The notes beneath the pieces were generated by a model that saw only the letters and a list, made by a program, of their open reading frames with translations, did not search any database and had not been told where the DNA came from. Of a DNA stretch of 52,414 nucleotides, positions 43,553 to 52,414 are shown piece after piece (the stretch's first letter is position 1; the number at the start of each line of letters is the position of its first letter). The DNA lies in NCBI GenBank assembly GCA_029212965.1, contig JARGOV010000005.1, positions 75,021 to 127,434 of the forward strand, written 5' to 3'. This DNA comes from Porticoccaceae bacterium (GTDB lineage Bacteria > Pseudomonadota > Gammaproteobacteria > Pseudomonadales > Porticoccaceae). The position numbers and the translations under genes were made by a program.

Positions 43553-44554
43553 TCACGGTTCGAGTTGAGCAATGTGCCGACCCACAGCAAGCGCTGCACC
43601 AATCAGCCCGAGAATGCCGCCAAGGGCAATTAAGAGCAGCATGCCATCCAAACCGATATTTTTCAGGGCGAAGTCACTTTGGTAGAGAGCGGCTAGGCGA
43701 GTGACCGTTGCGCCCAACCAAAACTGCGCAATCACCACCCCCAACCAAGCGATCAATCCGCCGAACACACCATACCAAAGCCCTGTGTAAAGAAAAGGCC
43801 GTCGCACAAAACCATTGGTGCCGCCTACCAGTTTCACCACCAGTATTTCTTCACGGCGACTTTCAATTGCCAGACGAATCGTATTACCCACCACCAATAA
43901 AACGCCCAGTGATAACGCCCCGCCCAGTAACACGGTAATTTGCCGACCAATATCAAGTATTTGCTGCATCCGCTGTAACCACTTCATATCGAGCTGTACC
44001 TCTCCCACCAACGGCTGTTGCGCCAGGGTTTCCATCAGCTGCTCAACCCGTGGTACATTCGCCTCAATTGCGGCAGCCGGCTCCACGAGTAATACTGGCG
44101 GTAGAGGATTATCATCAAGATGAGTCAAAGCTTCACCAAAACCAGCACTATCTTGTAATGCGTCGAGCGCCTCGCGCGGAGAGATATAGCGTATTTCTGC
44201 TAATTCATCGTTCGACTCAAGCTCATTGATTAAGTCTTGAATGGCCTTGTCTTTTGCACCCTTTTTCAGAAACAGCGTCATCTGTGCACTGCTGTCCCAA
44301 CTGCCGCTGAGCTGTTGGAGGCTCGACACACCGACGTACAGCATTGTTGGCAGGGCAAGAGCGATTGCAACAACTAGCATTGTCATCACACTTTGCAGCG
44401 GTTCACTGACGAGACGATCAAAACTTTGGGAAGCATTTTTGCGATGGCTATGAAAATAAGCGCGCACAATGGCGACCAAACTCCGACGACTTTCTACCGC
44501 ACCACTGCGCCGTGACTGAGTTGGCGTATCTGGACCGTTCTTATACCGTGACAA
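43553..44554 (-). CDS. ftsX: Cell division protein FtsX
   Basis: 333-residue membrane partner of FtsE; the FtsEX complex activates septal peptidoglycan hydrolases through EnvC-like proteins. N-terminal cytoplasmic tail, TM1 (VVAIALALPTMLYVGVSSL), the FtsX extracellular domain, then three TM helices at the C-terminus (LLGGALSLGVLLVVGNTI; LWYGVFGGLIAWLGVVIA; LLIALGGILGLIGAALAVG). Overlaps the end of ftsE by 14 bp. Confidence 0.95.
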   Translation of the reverse strand: MSRYKNGPDTPTQSRRSGAVESRRSLVAIVRAYFHSHRKNASQSFDRLVSEPLQSVMTMLVVAIALALPTMLYVGVSSLQQLSGSWDSSAQMTLFLKKGAKDKAIQDLINELESNDELAEIRYISPREALDALQDSAGFGEALTHLDDNPLPPVLLVEPAAAIEANVPRVEQLMETLAQQPLVGEVQLDMKWLQRMQQILDIGRQITVLLGGALSLGVLLVVGNTIRLAIESRREEILVVKLVGGTNGFVRRPFLYTGLWYGVFGGLIAWLGVVIAQFWLGATVTRLAALYQSDFALKNIGLDGMLLLIALGGILGLIGAALAVGRHIAQLEP

Positions 44555-45215
44555 GGGCTGCAGCCTCTGACAGTCGTCCGTGATCCAGGGTTAATACTCT
44601 TTCGCCCATGGACGAAATCAACGCAATATCGTGGGTTGCCACCAGTACGCTAACACCGACATTTCGAAAATCTTCAAACAGGGTCATAATTTCCACCGAT
44701 AAACTGGGGTCGAGATTACCTGTCGGCTCATCGGCGAGAAGGATGCGCGGGGTGTGTACCACGGCCCGCGCTATGCCGATACGCTGCTGCTCACCGCCCG
44801 ATAATTGCACGGGATTGAGCTTTTCTTTATTCAGTAAACCAACCTTGTCGAGGGCGGCACGCACGCGCCGCTCAATATCTCGATGTTGAGCGCCAGAAAC
44901 CTGCATCGGCAAGGCCACATTGTCAAAGACTGTACGGTCAAATAGCAGTTGATGGTTTTGAAAAACCACGCCAACACGTCGTCGATAGTAGGGTATCTGG
45001 CTTTTGTGAAGGCGGTTAAGGTTTTTACCATTGACCCGCAACTGTCCGCCGGACGGGCGCTCCATCAGCATAATGAGCTTTAACAAGGTACTTTTACCAG
45101 CACCAGAATGACCGGTGAGAAAAGCCATCTCTCCGGTATCAAGCGCAAAATTTATCTGGCTCAGCGCTTCATGGCCATCCGGATAGCGCTTGCTGACATT
45201 CTCAAATTCAATCAT
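44541..45215 (-). CDS. ftsE: Cell division ATP-binding protein FtsE
   Basis: 224-residue ABC ATPase, cytoplasmic part of FtsEX. Begins [18 protein letters not shown]; Walker [17 protein letters not shown]-loop [11 protein letters not shown], signature LSGGEQQR, Walker [15 protein letters not shown]-loop VATHD. Length matches E. coli FtsE (222). It starts 9 bp after ftsY. Confidence 0.97.
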   Translation of the reverse strand: MIEFENVSKRYPDGHEALSQINFALDTGEMAFLTGHSGAGKSTLLKLIMLMERPSGGQLRVNGKNLNRLHKSQIPYYRRRVGVVFQNHQLLFDRTVFDNVALPMQVSGAQHRDIERRVRAALDKVGLLNKEKLNPVQLSGGEQQRIGIARAVVHTPRILLADEPTGNLDPSLSVEIMTLFEDFRNVGVSVLVATHDIALISSMGERVLTLDHGRLSEAAALVTV

Positions 45216-45224
45216 AAGCCATTG

Positions 45225-46535
45225 TCAATTATCAGATAGTACCGCTTTAACGTAATCTTCGGCTCGAAATACTTGTAGATCATCAACGCCTTCACCCAAG
45301 CCAACATAACGCAAGGGCACATTGAAGCGGCGACTCAGAGCAAAAGCCACGCCGCCCTTGGCGGTGCCATCAAGCTTTGTCAATGCCAGGCCGCTAACAC
45401 CCACTGCCTGGTTAAACTCTGCCATTTGGTTGAGGGCGTTTTGACCCGTACCCGCATCCAGTACCAACAGTACTTCATGCGGTGCAGTTTCATCCAGCTT
45501 GGACATCACCCGTTTGACCTTTTCAAGCTCTTCCATCAAGTTCGATTTGGTGTGTAAACGCCCCGCTGTATCGGCAATCAATACGTCGATATCTTTGGCT
45601 CTGGCCGACTCGACAGCATCGTAAATCACCGAGGCGCTATCGGCACCCGTATGCTGAGCCACAACCTGAACATTGTTGCGCTCACCCCACACTTGTAGCT
45701 GCTCGACGGCCGCCGCACGGAAGGTGTCACCGGCAGCGAGCATAACCGTGCGGCCCTCGCGCTGAAAACGCTGTGCCAACTTGCCAATAGTAGTGGTTTT
45801 ACCCACGCCATTAACGCCAACCACTAATAATACAAAGGGTTGCTTGCCGGAGACATCCAGAGCTTGCTCACAAGGACTGACGATTTCGAGTAGCACCCGG
45901 TGCAACTCGGTTTTAAGCGTATTGCTGTCATTGAGCTCACCTCTCTTCACCCGGTCCGTCAGCTCGTTAATAATTTCGCTGGTGACATCAACACCGGTAT
46001 CCGCCATCAGCAATAAAGTTTCAAGTTCCTCAAGCAACTCATCACTAATTTCTTTGCGGCCAAGGAAAAAAGCACCCAGACCCGCACTCGTTCGTGAGAG
46101 GGCGCGACTAAAGCGATTTGGACGCTTCTTTTTCTCGGTCTCAGTGTCCTTCTGTTTTGTCGAAGGCTCTGCCATCACAACGCTGTGAGAATCGGCCTTC
46201 GCCGTCTCTGGCACAGAAGATCCAGCGGGAACCGCTGACTGGGCAGGTGGAGTGACTTCAACCACACTCGACACAGATTTTTGGGCGGATAGCGACTCGA
46301 GAGGTTGTCCCTCGACTGGAGGCTCAAGTTCAGTAGTTACCACCGGCTCAGTCTTGATTTCGAGCGGCCCGGTTTTTTTAACTGGCTCTTGCAACGAACC
46401 TGACGATTCTTCCACGTGTATATTGATTTGCGCTTCCTGCGCTTGTACAACGGCTTCAGCCTTATTTTTACGTCGCCAACGGGATAACAAACCCCGTTTT
46501 TCAGATTTTGATGGTGACTCTTGTTCAGAGGACAT
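45225..46535 (-). CDS. ftsY: Signal recognition particle receptor FtsY
   Basis: 436-residue GTPase that docks SRP-ribosome complexes at the membrane. N-terminal acidic, low-complexity A domain (about residues 1-140, Glu/Val/Pro/Ser-rich), then NG domain: G1 GVNGVGKTTTIGKLAQRF, DTFRAAAVEQL, G3 VLIADTAGRLHTKSNLM, G4 LTKLDGTAKGGV and C-terminal RYVGLGEGVDDLQVF. Divergent from rsmD over 69 bp, as in E. coli and Pseudomonas. First gene of ftsYEX. Confidence 0.96.
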   Translation of the reverse strand: MSSEQESPSKSEKRGLLSRWRRKNKAEAVVQAQEAQINIHVEESSGSLQEPVKKTGPLEIKTEPVVTTELEPPVEGQPLESLSAQKSVSSVVEVTPPAQSAVPAGSSVPETAKADSHSVVMAEPSTKQKDTETEKKKRPNRFSRALSRTSAGLGAFFLGRKEISDELLEELETLLLMADTGVDVTSEIINELTDRVKRGELNDSNTLKTELHRVLLEIVSPCEQALDVSGKQPFVLLVVGVNGVGKTTTIGKLAQRFQREGRTVMLAAGDTFRAAAVEQLQVWGERNNVQVVAQHTGADSASVIYDAVESARAKDIDVLIADTAGRLHTKSNLMEELEKVKRVMSKLDETAPHEVLLVLDAGTGQNALNQMAEFNQAVGVSGLALTKLDGTAKGGVAFALSRRFNVPLRYVGLGEGVDDLQVFRAEDYVKAVLSDN

Positions 46536-46604
46536 TGCGAATTTTCCCGGTACTACGACAAGCTGTGTATCCTAGCATTTTTACCTTCGACCAGGAGCGG
46601 CCAA

Positions 46605-47210
46605 TTGCCACGCAAAGCGACAAATAAACTAACCAACGGCCAGGTCCGGATCATTGCCGGGCAGTGCCGTGGGCGACGTATCAGCTTCCCCGCCATTGCT
46701 GGCTTGCGCCCCACTGGTGACCGTCTGCGAGAAACATTATTTAACTGGCTGAGCACTGAACTACGCGGTGCGCGTTGTCTCGATCTGTTTGCCGGTTCAG
46801 GCGCACTGGGTCTGGAAGCGGCATCACGAGGCGCAAGCGAAGTTATTTTGCTCGAGCTGAACCCTCAAGCCGCACGCGCCCTGAGCGGTAACATTGACGC
46901 CCTCGGTTTACAATCCGCTCGAGTGTGTAACGCTAACGCTCTCAAATGGCTACAGCAAAGCGCCAATAATTCAAAACCCTTTGATATTATTTTCCTCGAC
47001 CCACCCTTCAACTCCACATTGCTGGCAGACGCCATCGTGGCTCTAGCAAAGCAAAGCATTTTGCTTGCTCAAGACGCGAAAATTTACATTGAGACTCCAA
47101 CCCATCAGGCTATCGATTTTATGCCTGACAACTGGCAATTACACCGCCATAAAACGGCGGGCGATGTGGCTTGCTATTTGTATCATCGACGTCCAATTCC
47201 AGTTTATTGA
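46605..47210 (+). CDS. rsmD: 16S rRNA (guanine966-N2)-methyltransferase RsmD
   Basis: 201-residue SAM enzyme that methylates G966 of 16S rRNA. IIAGQCRGRRISFP, LRPTGDRLRETLFNWL, SAM motif CLDLFAGSGALGLEAASRG, and catalytic DPPF in IIFLDPPFNST. TTG 46605 is chosen because AGGAG lies seven bases upstream and the length then equals the family norm (198 in E. coli); in-frame sequence upstream reads through the ftsY spacer. Confidence 0.94.
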   Translation: MPRKATNKLTNGQVRIIAGQCRGRRISFPAIAGLRPTGDRLRETLFNWLSTELRGARCLDLFAGSGALGLEAASRGASEVILLELNPQAARALSGNIDALGLQSARVCNANALKWLQQSANNSKPFDIIFLDPPFNSTLLADAIVALAKQSILLAQDAKIYIETPTHQAIDFMPDNWQLHRHKTAGDVACYLYHRRPIPVY

Positions 47211-47738
<528 letters not shown>

Positions 47739-47743
47739 AAGAG

Positions 47744-47775
47744 CAAACTGTCAGCCTGTTAGCGCTGACAGTTTG
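47744..47775. terminator. 12-bp perfect stem-loop between convergent coaD and mutM
   Basis: CAAACTGTCAGC (47744-47755) pairs exactly with GCTGACAGTTTG (47764-47775). On the minus strand it is followed by CTCTTTT, so it probably terminates mutM. The right arm lies inside the last codons of mutM and the mutM stop is in the loop. For coaD the T-run is missing. Confidence 0.6.
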
Positions 47776-48574
47776 GGCAATACACCGTGCTGCGTTGCCC
47801 TAGGCGCACCTCCTTCAATATAGCCGAACATGCCATGCAAGCCTGCCCGCCACGGCCATAAACTTGTAACTCCTGCTTAAAATAGCCCGGCTTGCCGTCA
47901 CCACCCACGAAGTCACGTAGGGTTGTCCCGCCCTGCTCGATCGCCGCTGCTAACACTTCCCGTACGATGACAGAAAGCCGCCCATAGCGATTTTTGGAGA
48001 TACGATTCGCTTTGCGCAGAGGGTGTATCCCACTGCGAAATAGAGCTTCATTGGCATAAATGTTACCCACACCGACAACAATCTTGCTGTCCATCAAAAA
48101 GCTTTTTACAGGCAGGCTTTTGCGCCGTGAGCGTTGGTAGAGATAACTGTCATCGAAAAGATTGCCCAGCGGTTCTGGACCAAGATTGGCCAGCAGGGGG
48201 TGCTCAAAGGGCTCGCCCCCAATCCAGAGCATGCAGCCAAAGCGCCGCGGGTCGTTGTAGCGCAGTATCCAGCCGCTTTCGAGGACAATATCGACGTGAT
48301 CGTGCTTACTCGCTGCCGTGCCCACAGCGGTAAGACTCAAACTGCCCGACATGCCAAGATGTACCATCAAATGTCCGTGAGGGAGTTTCAGTAACAAATA
48401 TTTACCACGCCGACGAACCTCCTCGACAGGTGCTTTTAGCAATAAAGCAGGTAGGTCTTGCGGTATTGGCCAGCGCAAAGATGCCTGCCTCACAACGACT
48501 TCCTGTATTTTTTGTTTCAACAAATAGGGACGAATACCCCGCAAGGTGGTTTCTACTTCAGGCAGTTCGGGCAT
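47759..48574 (-). CDS. mutM: Formamidopyrimidine-DNA glycosylase
   Basis: 271-residue bifunctional glycosylase/AP-lyase that removes 8-oxoguanine. The start is fixed by the obligatory N-terminal Pro-Glu: ATG 48574 gives [14 protein letters not shown]; an in-frame ATG nine bases earlier would bury the catalytic proline. Other marks: [11 protein letters not shown]-like block ([12 protein letters not shown]), [17 protein letters not shown], and a C-terminal zinc finger CMACSA...CPNCQR. Confidence 0.97.
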   Translation of the reverse strand: MPELPEVETTLRGIRPYLLKQKIQEVVVRQASLRWPIPQDLPALLLKAPVEEVRRRGKYLLLKLPHGHLMVHLGMSGSLSLTAVGTAASKHDHVDIVLESGWILRYNDPRRFGCMLWIGGEPFEHPLLANLGPEPLGNLFDDSYLYQRSRRKSLPVKSFLMDSKIVVGVGNIYANEALFRSGIHPLRKANRISKNRYGRLSVIVREVLAAAIEQGGTTLRDFVGGDGKPGYFKQELQVYGRGGQACMACSAILKEVRLGQRSTVYCPNCQR

Positions 48575-48620
48575 AGCTATCAAGCCTCAATTTTCTACCG
48601 ATAATAAACATATCAGACAA

Positions 48621-48644
48621 GAAAAAGCCCGGCTATACCGGGCT
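48621..48644 (-). terminator. Terminator of the rpmB-rpmG operon
   Basis: On the minus strand AGCCCGG, loop TATAG, CCGGGCT followed by TTTTTC. The stem is seven perfect GC-rich pairs. It lies 29 bp after the rpmG stop. Confidence 0.85.
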
Positions 48645-48660
48645 CTTTGTACTCACCAAA

Positions 48661-48687
48661 GCGAAAATCAGACTATTTGATTTTCGC
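48661..48687. repeat. 10-bp inverted repeat across the rpmG stop codon
   Basis: GCGAAAATCA (48661-48670) is exactly complementary to TGATTTTCGC (48678-48687), with the rpmG stop in the seven-base loop. One arm encodes the last residues of L33. It forms a second hairpin just before the terminator. Confidence 0.75.
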
Positions 48688-48840
48688 TTCCTTGTAAGCA
48701 ACATGCTGACGAACGACGGGATCATATTTTTTGATCTCCATTTTTTCGGGCATCGTACGCTTGTTCTTGCTGGTAGTGTAGTAATGGCCAGTACCAGCCG
48801 TGGACACCAACTTAATTAAATCTCTGTTTGACTTAGCCAT
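48673..48840 (-). CDS. rpmG: 50S ribosomal protein L33
   Basis: 55-residue ribosomal protein, the same length as E. coli L33. Reads [20 protein letters not shown] at the start and [11 protein letters not shown] at the end. It is the cysteine-free (zinc-independent) form. AAGGAG lies upstream of the ATG. It follows rpmB by 11 bp in the standard rpmB-rpmG order. Confidence 0.97.
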   Translation of the reverse strand: MAKSNRDLIKLVSTAGTGHYYTTSKNKRTMPEKMEIKKYDPVVRQHVAYKEAKIK

Positions 48841-48851
48841 GTTATTTCTCC

Positions 48852-49088
48852 TTAAACCTTGCCGCCATTGGCACGAATGTTGGCAATAACTTGCTCAACG
48901 CCCAGCTTATCAATAATGCGCATCCCCTTACTTGAAACTCGCAATTTAATGAAGCGCTTCTCTGTTTCCAACCAAAAGCGATGGCTATGAAGATTGGGCT
49001 CAAACCGACGGCGAGTCCTGTTCTTTGCATGGGATACATTATTCCCGCTCATTGGACGCTTGCCGGTGACCTGACACACTCTGGACAT
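48852..49088 (-). CDS. rpmB: 50S ribosomal protein L28
   Basis: 78-residue ribosomal protein, identical in length to E. coli L28. ATG 49088 gives [34 protein letters not shown] and [13 protein letters not shown] are typical. An in-frame start farther upstream (49157) is rejected because the extension is not conserved. Confidence 0.97.
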   Translation of the reverse strand: MSRVCQVTGKRPMSGNNVSHAKNRTRRRFEPNLHSHRFWLETEKRFIKLRVSSKGMRIIDKLGVEQVIANIRANGGKV

Positions 49089-49129
49089 CTTTTTGCCTCT
49101 ATCTAGTCTAAATAAACTGTTAATTTCTG

Positions 49130-49142
49130 GGTCGTCACGACC
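49130..49142 (-). promoter_or_regulatory. Hairpin in the rpmB leader
   Basis: GGTCGTCACGACC, five-base arms around three bases and extendable by CTG/CAG with a bulge, lies in the roughly 116-nt leader of rpmB-rpmG. It could take part in autoregulation by a ribosomal protein; no such element is known to me for L28. Confidence 0.3.
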
Positions 49143-49210
49143 AGCCCTACTACCCAACCTTTGCTCGTCTCAAACAAGCGGGAACAGTGTGCCGGTGAAA
49201 AGAGCCGTGC

Positions 49211-49239
49211 TTTATACCAGAGGGGGGATGACGAATCAA
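49211..49239 (-). promoter_or_regulatory. Strong promoter of rpmB-rpmG
   Basis: On the minus strand TTGATT (49239-49234), 17 bases, TATAAA (49216-49211). A start near 49204 gives a leader of about 116 nt. Confidence 0.65.
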
Positions 49240-49271
49240 ATTAATTTTGTTTTTAAGAACTTTACAAACGG

Positions 49272-49946
49272 CTATAACAAGCCTCGCTCGGCCAGAGAAA
49301 TTTCTTCGCTGTGACCCACCACGATGTGATCAAGCACGCGTATATCGACCAGACCCAGAGCCTCTTTCAGGCGCTGGGTGATTTGTACATCATCTCCACT
49401 CGGTTCAGCAATGCCGGAGGGATGATTGTGAGAAAATATTACCGCACCGGCATTAATCTGCAGGGCTCTCTTCACTACTTCTCGGGGATAGACGCTAGCA
49501 CTATCAATCGTGCCCTGAAACAACTCTTCGCAGGCAATCAAGCAATGGCGAGTATCGAGAAACAGGCAGAGGAAGACCTCGCGCTGATAACCCTGAAAAT
49601 GTGTGCGCACAAACTGCCTGACCGTTTTAGGGTTGGTAAAAACTTGTTCGCGTGTGAGCTGTTCACCCAGATGTCGCCGCGCCAGTTCCAGTACCGACTG
49701 TAACTGGGCAAACTTGGCGGGTCCCAAACCTTTAACATCACAAAAGGTAGTAAGGTCCGCATTCAACAAGGTAGAAATACTGCCAAATTGGGTGAGTAAG
49801 TCCCTCGCTAAACCAACAGCTGACTGGCCCGCAATGCCGGTACGTAAAAATATTGCCAGCAACTCTGCATCCGAAAGCGCTCTCGGACCCTGGTTAATCA
49901 GCTTCTCTCGAGGGCGCTCCCCCTCTGGCCAATGTTTGATCGCCAT
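49272..49946 (-). CDS. radC: RadC/YicR family JAMM-domain protein
   Basis: 224-residue protein with an N-terminal helix-hairpin-helix region ([30 protein letters not shown]) and a C-terminal JAMM metalloprotease-like domain ([35 protein letters not shown] with His-x-His and Asp). Despite the name its role in DNA repair is doubtful. ATG 49946 ([16 protein letters not shown]) is chosen from family length and the AAGG upstream. Divergent from coaBC. Confidence 0.94.
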   Translation of the reverse strand: MAIKHWPEGERPREKLINQGPRALSDAELLAIFLRTGIAGQSAVGLARDLLTQFGSISTLLNADLTTFCDVKGLGPAKFAQLQSVLELARRHLGEQLTREQVFTNPKTVRQFVRTHFQGYQREVFLCLFLDTRHCLIACEELFQGTIDSASVYPREVVKRALQINAGAVIFSHNHPSGIAEPSGDDVQITQRLKEALGLVDIRVLDHIVVGHSEEISLAERGLL

Positions 49947-50026
49947 CGCAAACCTTCCTTGATTTCTTCGAAATTCCCTTGGCAAGTGTTATCTTAGCGA
50001 CATTTCTAGGTTTTAAAAGGATGAGC

Positions 50027-51247
50027 ATGGGCTCTCTAAGCAATAAACGGGTTTTACTCGGTGTTACCGGAGGTATTGCCGCCTATAAAAGTGCCGAGCT
50101 AATCCGCTGCCTACAAGGCCAGAACGCGGAGGTACGGGTGGTCATGACGCCAGCGGCTACTGAGTTCATCACTCCCCTGACCCTGCAAGCACTGTCTGGA
50201 AACCCGGTGAGCCTTGAGTTACTTGATACTGCCGCCGAAGCCGCCATGGGCCATATTGAATTAGCCCGCTGGGCTGACCTTATACTTGTTGCCCCCGCCA
50301 GCGCGGATTTTATCGCTCGTCTGTGCCATGGTGAGGGCAACGACTTACTCAGTACCATTTGTCTCGCCAGCCATAGCCCCATCGCCGTAGCACCAGCAAT
50401 GAACAAGCACATGTGGGGAAATACCGCCACACAGAAAAACTTACATCAACTACGTGAGCAAGCGGTGCACATTTTTGGCCCTGCTGCGGGCTACCAGGCC
50501 TGTGGCGATATTGGCGAAGGCCGAATGGAAGATCCCGCAAACCTTTGCTCAATGGCTAGTGCGTTATTTGCCACAGGCTTATTGAGCGGTAAAAAAGTGG
50601 TTATCACCGCCGGGCCAACAAGGGAGGCTCTCGACCCAGTGCGCTATATTTCCAACCACAGTTCCGGCAAAATGGGCTATGCCTTGGCGCAAGCCGCAGC
50701 GGAGGCTGGTGCTAACACCGTGCTTATCAGCGGGCCGGTACAACTCGACCCACCAGAACGGATTAAAACCATTACGGTTGAGTCCGCAATGGATATGTTG
50801 ACGGCCGCTTTAAACGCAGTCGAGGGCGCTGATATTTTTATTGCCGCCGCTGCGGTTGCCGATTACCGACCCGCCAGCGTCGCCGAACAAAAAATTAAAA
50901 AAAGCGATGACGAGATGTATATTGAACTAGTCAAAAACCCCGACATTATCGCTACAATTGCCACCCTTCCTCTCCGACCGCTAACCGTGGGCTTCGCTGC
51001 TGAAACCGAAAACTTAGAATTTTATGCGACCAAAAAATTGCACCAAAAAAAACTCGACCTGATTATTGCTAACGATGTCTCTGACTCCTCCATTGGTTTC
51101 AATAGTGAAGACAATCGCGTGCTGTTAGTTCAACCCGGCAGTAGTAAATCGCTGCCTACCATGAATAAAGTTCTGCTGGCGAACAAACTTATTGAGCATA
51201 TTGCCGCATTATTGCCCTCCTCGACATTGCAAACACCCCAGCCGTGA
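50027..51247 (+). CDS. coaBC: Bifunctional phosphopantothenoylcysteine decarboxylase/synthetase
   Basis: 406-residue enzyme for two middle steps of CoA synthesis. CoaC domain (1-190): VTGGIAAYKSAELIR, PAMNKHMW and ACGDIGEGRM with the catalytic Cys. CoaB domain: ITAGPTREALDPVRYISNHS, SGKMGYALA, AAAVADYRP and KIKKSDDEM. ATG 50027 has AAAAGG six bases upstream; an ATG six bases earlier is too close to that site. Also called dfp. The dut gene that usually follows in Pseudomonas is absent. Confidence 0.96.
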   Translation: MGSLSNKRVLLGVTGGIAAYKSAELIRCLQGQNAEVRVVMTPAATEFITPLTLQALSGNPVSLELLDTAAEAAMGHIELARWADLILVAPASADFIARLCHGEGNDLLSTICLASHSPIAVAPAMNKHMWGNTATQKNLHQLREQAVHIFGPAAGYQACGDIGEGRMEDPANLCSMASALFATGLLSGKKVVITAGPTREALDPVRYISNHSSGKMGYALAQAAAEAGANTVLISGPVQLDPPERIKTITVESAMDMLTAALNAVEGADIFIAAAAVADYRPASVAEQKIKKSDDEMYIELVKNPDIIATIATLPLRPLTVGFAAETENLEFYATKKLHQKKLDLIIANDVSDSSIGFNSEDNRVLLVQPGSSKSLPTMNKVLLANKLIEHIAALLPSSTLQTPQP

Positions 51248-51281
51248 ACAATACAGATAAGATTCTCCCGTAAAGGTGCCC

Positions 51282-52414
51282 ATGAAACTACCGTCAGATC
51301 TCAGCTCTGTCATAAAAACGCCGGTCGTAATCGCCGGCATTGTACTTATTTTTATTTATACTATTTTTTTAACCCAAATATTTTATAACAAGCTTGTAAT
51401 TGACCCGTGGCACCAGCGCATCCTGCAAAAGACCGCTTCTCTTGCACAAGACCAGGCAAAGAAAACCGAAGTTTACTTCGAAACGATGAATAGAAAGCTC
51501 AACCTCATTGCCCAGGACAAAATCTTAATTAATCTTTTAAAAACAGAAGATATAGAAGGCATCAACGAGTTTAAAAACATGCTACGTTACCAATTGCCTG
51601 AAATGGCTGAAATCAAACTGGTCACTGCCAACAGCCCCTATTTTAAAGATACACAAAACTTTGTCGGTATTACTCTGGCCAAAAATTCCATCGCCGGTAA
51701 ACAACTCGAGCCAACGGCCGTTAAACTCCATGATTGGCTGATCGTCAATGCTACTACCGTCGCCGATAACGACAAAGTTGTCGGCAGCTTAATCGTCAGT
51801 TTCTCCGCACAAAACCTCCACCCCACACTCAATAAGACTGATCTCAGTCTCGGGAAAACTGAATTACTACAATATACCCGTGGCTTTGCACCCCAAGTTA
51901 TTATCTCTATTGGAAGCTCAGATACGGCCTTCCGGGCTGACACTCCGATCAAAGGGCGAGTAGACTGGAAATTGCGTTACTCCGCTTCTAACAAGCTAGT
52001 AAAAATGACGGGCAAGCCCGTTCTTTATTTTGCTATCTGTTTTTTCGCCCTGCTTATTCTTAGTCTATTACTACTAATGCTGTTGATTCGTTACGAATTG
52101 GCCCGTTTCGAAACGAGCAGTGCTCTAGATAAAAGCGATCTGACACCGGCTGAGCTCAATCAGTTAATTAAAGAAAAACTCTTCCGAAAGAAAGTAGCAC
52201 CCTCCTCCATGGGCGGCCTAGATTTGCCAGACACCGACAAAGGCGGACCCATGTCTGAAGTTTTCAGACAGTACGATATTAGAGGTAATGCAAACAGCCA
52301 AATTAATGAAGACTTCGCCCTACGCCTAGGCAAAACCATTGGCTCCGATATGGTCAATAGCGGTCAGAAAAGCTTGCTCGTTGGCTGTGATGGCAGAACA
52401 TCGAGCCCCAAATT
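51282..52414 (+). CDS. algC: Phosphomannomutase/phosphoglucomutase AlgC with N-terminal membrane sensor-like extension, 3' end cut
   Basis: 377 codons are visible before the window ends. The last part, from residue 324, is the start of a phosphohexomutase (SEVFRQYDIRG, LRLGKTIGSDM, LLVGCDGRTSSPK); the catalytic Ser lies beyond the edge. Before it are 323 extra residues: TM1 (about 13-33), a roughly 210-residue predicted periplasmic region, and TM2 (about 248-270). The minimal AlgC (about 460 aa) lacks this. I recall long AlgC forms in Pseudomonas too. It would anchor sugar-phosphate supply for LPS/exopolysaccharide at the membrane. AAAGG precedes the ATG. Confidence 0.9.
   Translation, partial: MKLPSDLSSVIKTPVVIAGIVLIFIYTIFLTQIFYNKLVIDPWHQRILQKTASLAQDQAKKTEVYFETMNRKLNLIAQDKILINLLKTEDIEGINEFKNMLRYQLPEMAEIKLVTANSPYFKDTQNFVGITLAKNSIAGKQLEPTAVKLHDWLIVNATTVADNDKVVGSLIVSFSAQNLHPTLNKTDLSLGKTELLQYTRGFAPQVIISIGSSDTAFRADTPIKGRVDWKLRYSASNKLVKMTGKPVLYFAICFFALLILSLLLLMLLIRYELARFETSSALDKSDLTPAELNQLIKEKLFRKKVAPSSMGGLDLPDTDKGGPMSEVFRQYDIRGNANSQINEDFALRLGKTIGSDMVNSGQKSLLVGCDGRTSSPK

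Overview
The window looks like the chromosome of a marine-type gammaproteobacterium related to Pseudomonas and the Cellvibrionales/Spongiibacteraceae. This is inferred from gene content and order, not from a marker-gene search. Much of the order matches what I remember of the Pseudomonas aeruginosa map: pilGHIJK-chpABC beside gshB-tonB3-yqgE-ruvX; pilTU beside yggS-proC-yggT-metXW-rdgB-hemW; trxA-rho; ftsYEX-rpoH with rsmD-coaD-mutM; and rpmBG-radC-coaBC-algC. Coding density is high. I see no rRNA, tRNA, CRISPR array, insertion sequence or prophage gene.

Layout. 1-3.0 kb (minus): a fatty-acid activation pair, an AlkK-type acyl-CoA ligase followed by an acyl-CoA dehydrogenase cut by the window edge. 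3.3-15.6 kb (minus): a complete Chp/Pil chemosensory operon that controls type IV pili (pilG, pilH, pilI, pilJ, pilK, chpA, chpB, chpC). 15.7-18.7 kb (plus): gshB, tonB3-like, yqgE, ruvX. 18.8-21.1 kb (minus): pilT and pilU, the retraction motors. 21.1-29.9 kb (plus): yggS, proC, yggT, yggU, metX, metW, a DUF4426 gene, rdgB, hemW, trxA and rho.

30.0-34.3 kb (minus) is a catabolic insert among housekeeping genes: an SCP2-type thiolase, an HMG-CoA-synthase-like/DUF35 fusion, and a Baeyer-Villiger-type flavin monooxygenase. The monooxygenase has its own near-consensus promoter embedded in palindromic operator-like sequences. 34.6-40.4 kb (plus): a PAP2 phosphatase with a glycosyltransferase, a small unknown protein, gshA, acpH, dsbB and an LrgA/LrgB pair. 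40.5-46.5 kb (minus): an FKBP lipoprotein, trmB, a DUF423 protein, rpoH, ftsX, ftsE and ftsY. 46.6-52.4 kb: rsmD and coaD (plus), mutM, rpmG, rpmB and radC (minus), coaBC and a membrane-anchored AlgC-type enzyme (plus, cut by the window edge).

How the genes work together. PilJ senses, PilI/ChpC couple, ChpA phosphorylates PilG/PilH, and PilK/ChpB adjust PilJ methylation; PilT/PilU are the motors this system steers. GshA and GshB make glutathione. FtsE/FtsX/FtsY and RpoH form the conserved division/targeting/heat-shock block. The most unusual material is the thiolase/HMGCS-DUF35 pair with a catalytically degenerate HMGCS fold, the operator-promoter of the monooxygenase, a 130-residue acidic tail on PilJ, a tandemly duplicated Hpt unit in ChpA, and a sigma-E-like promoter in front of rpoH.
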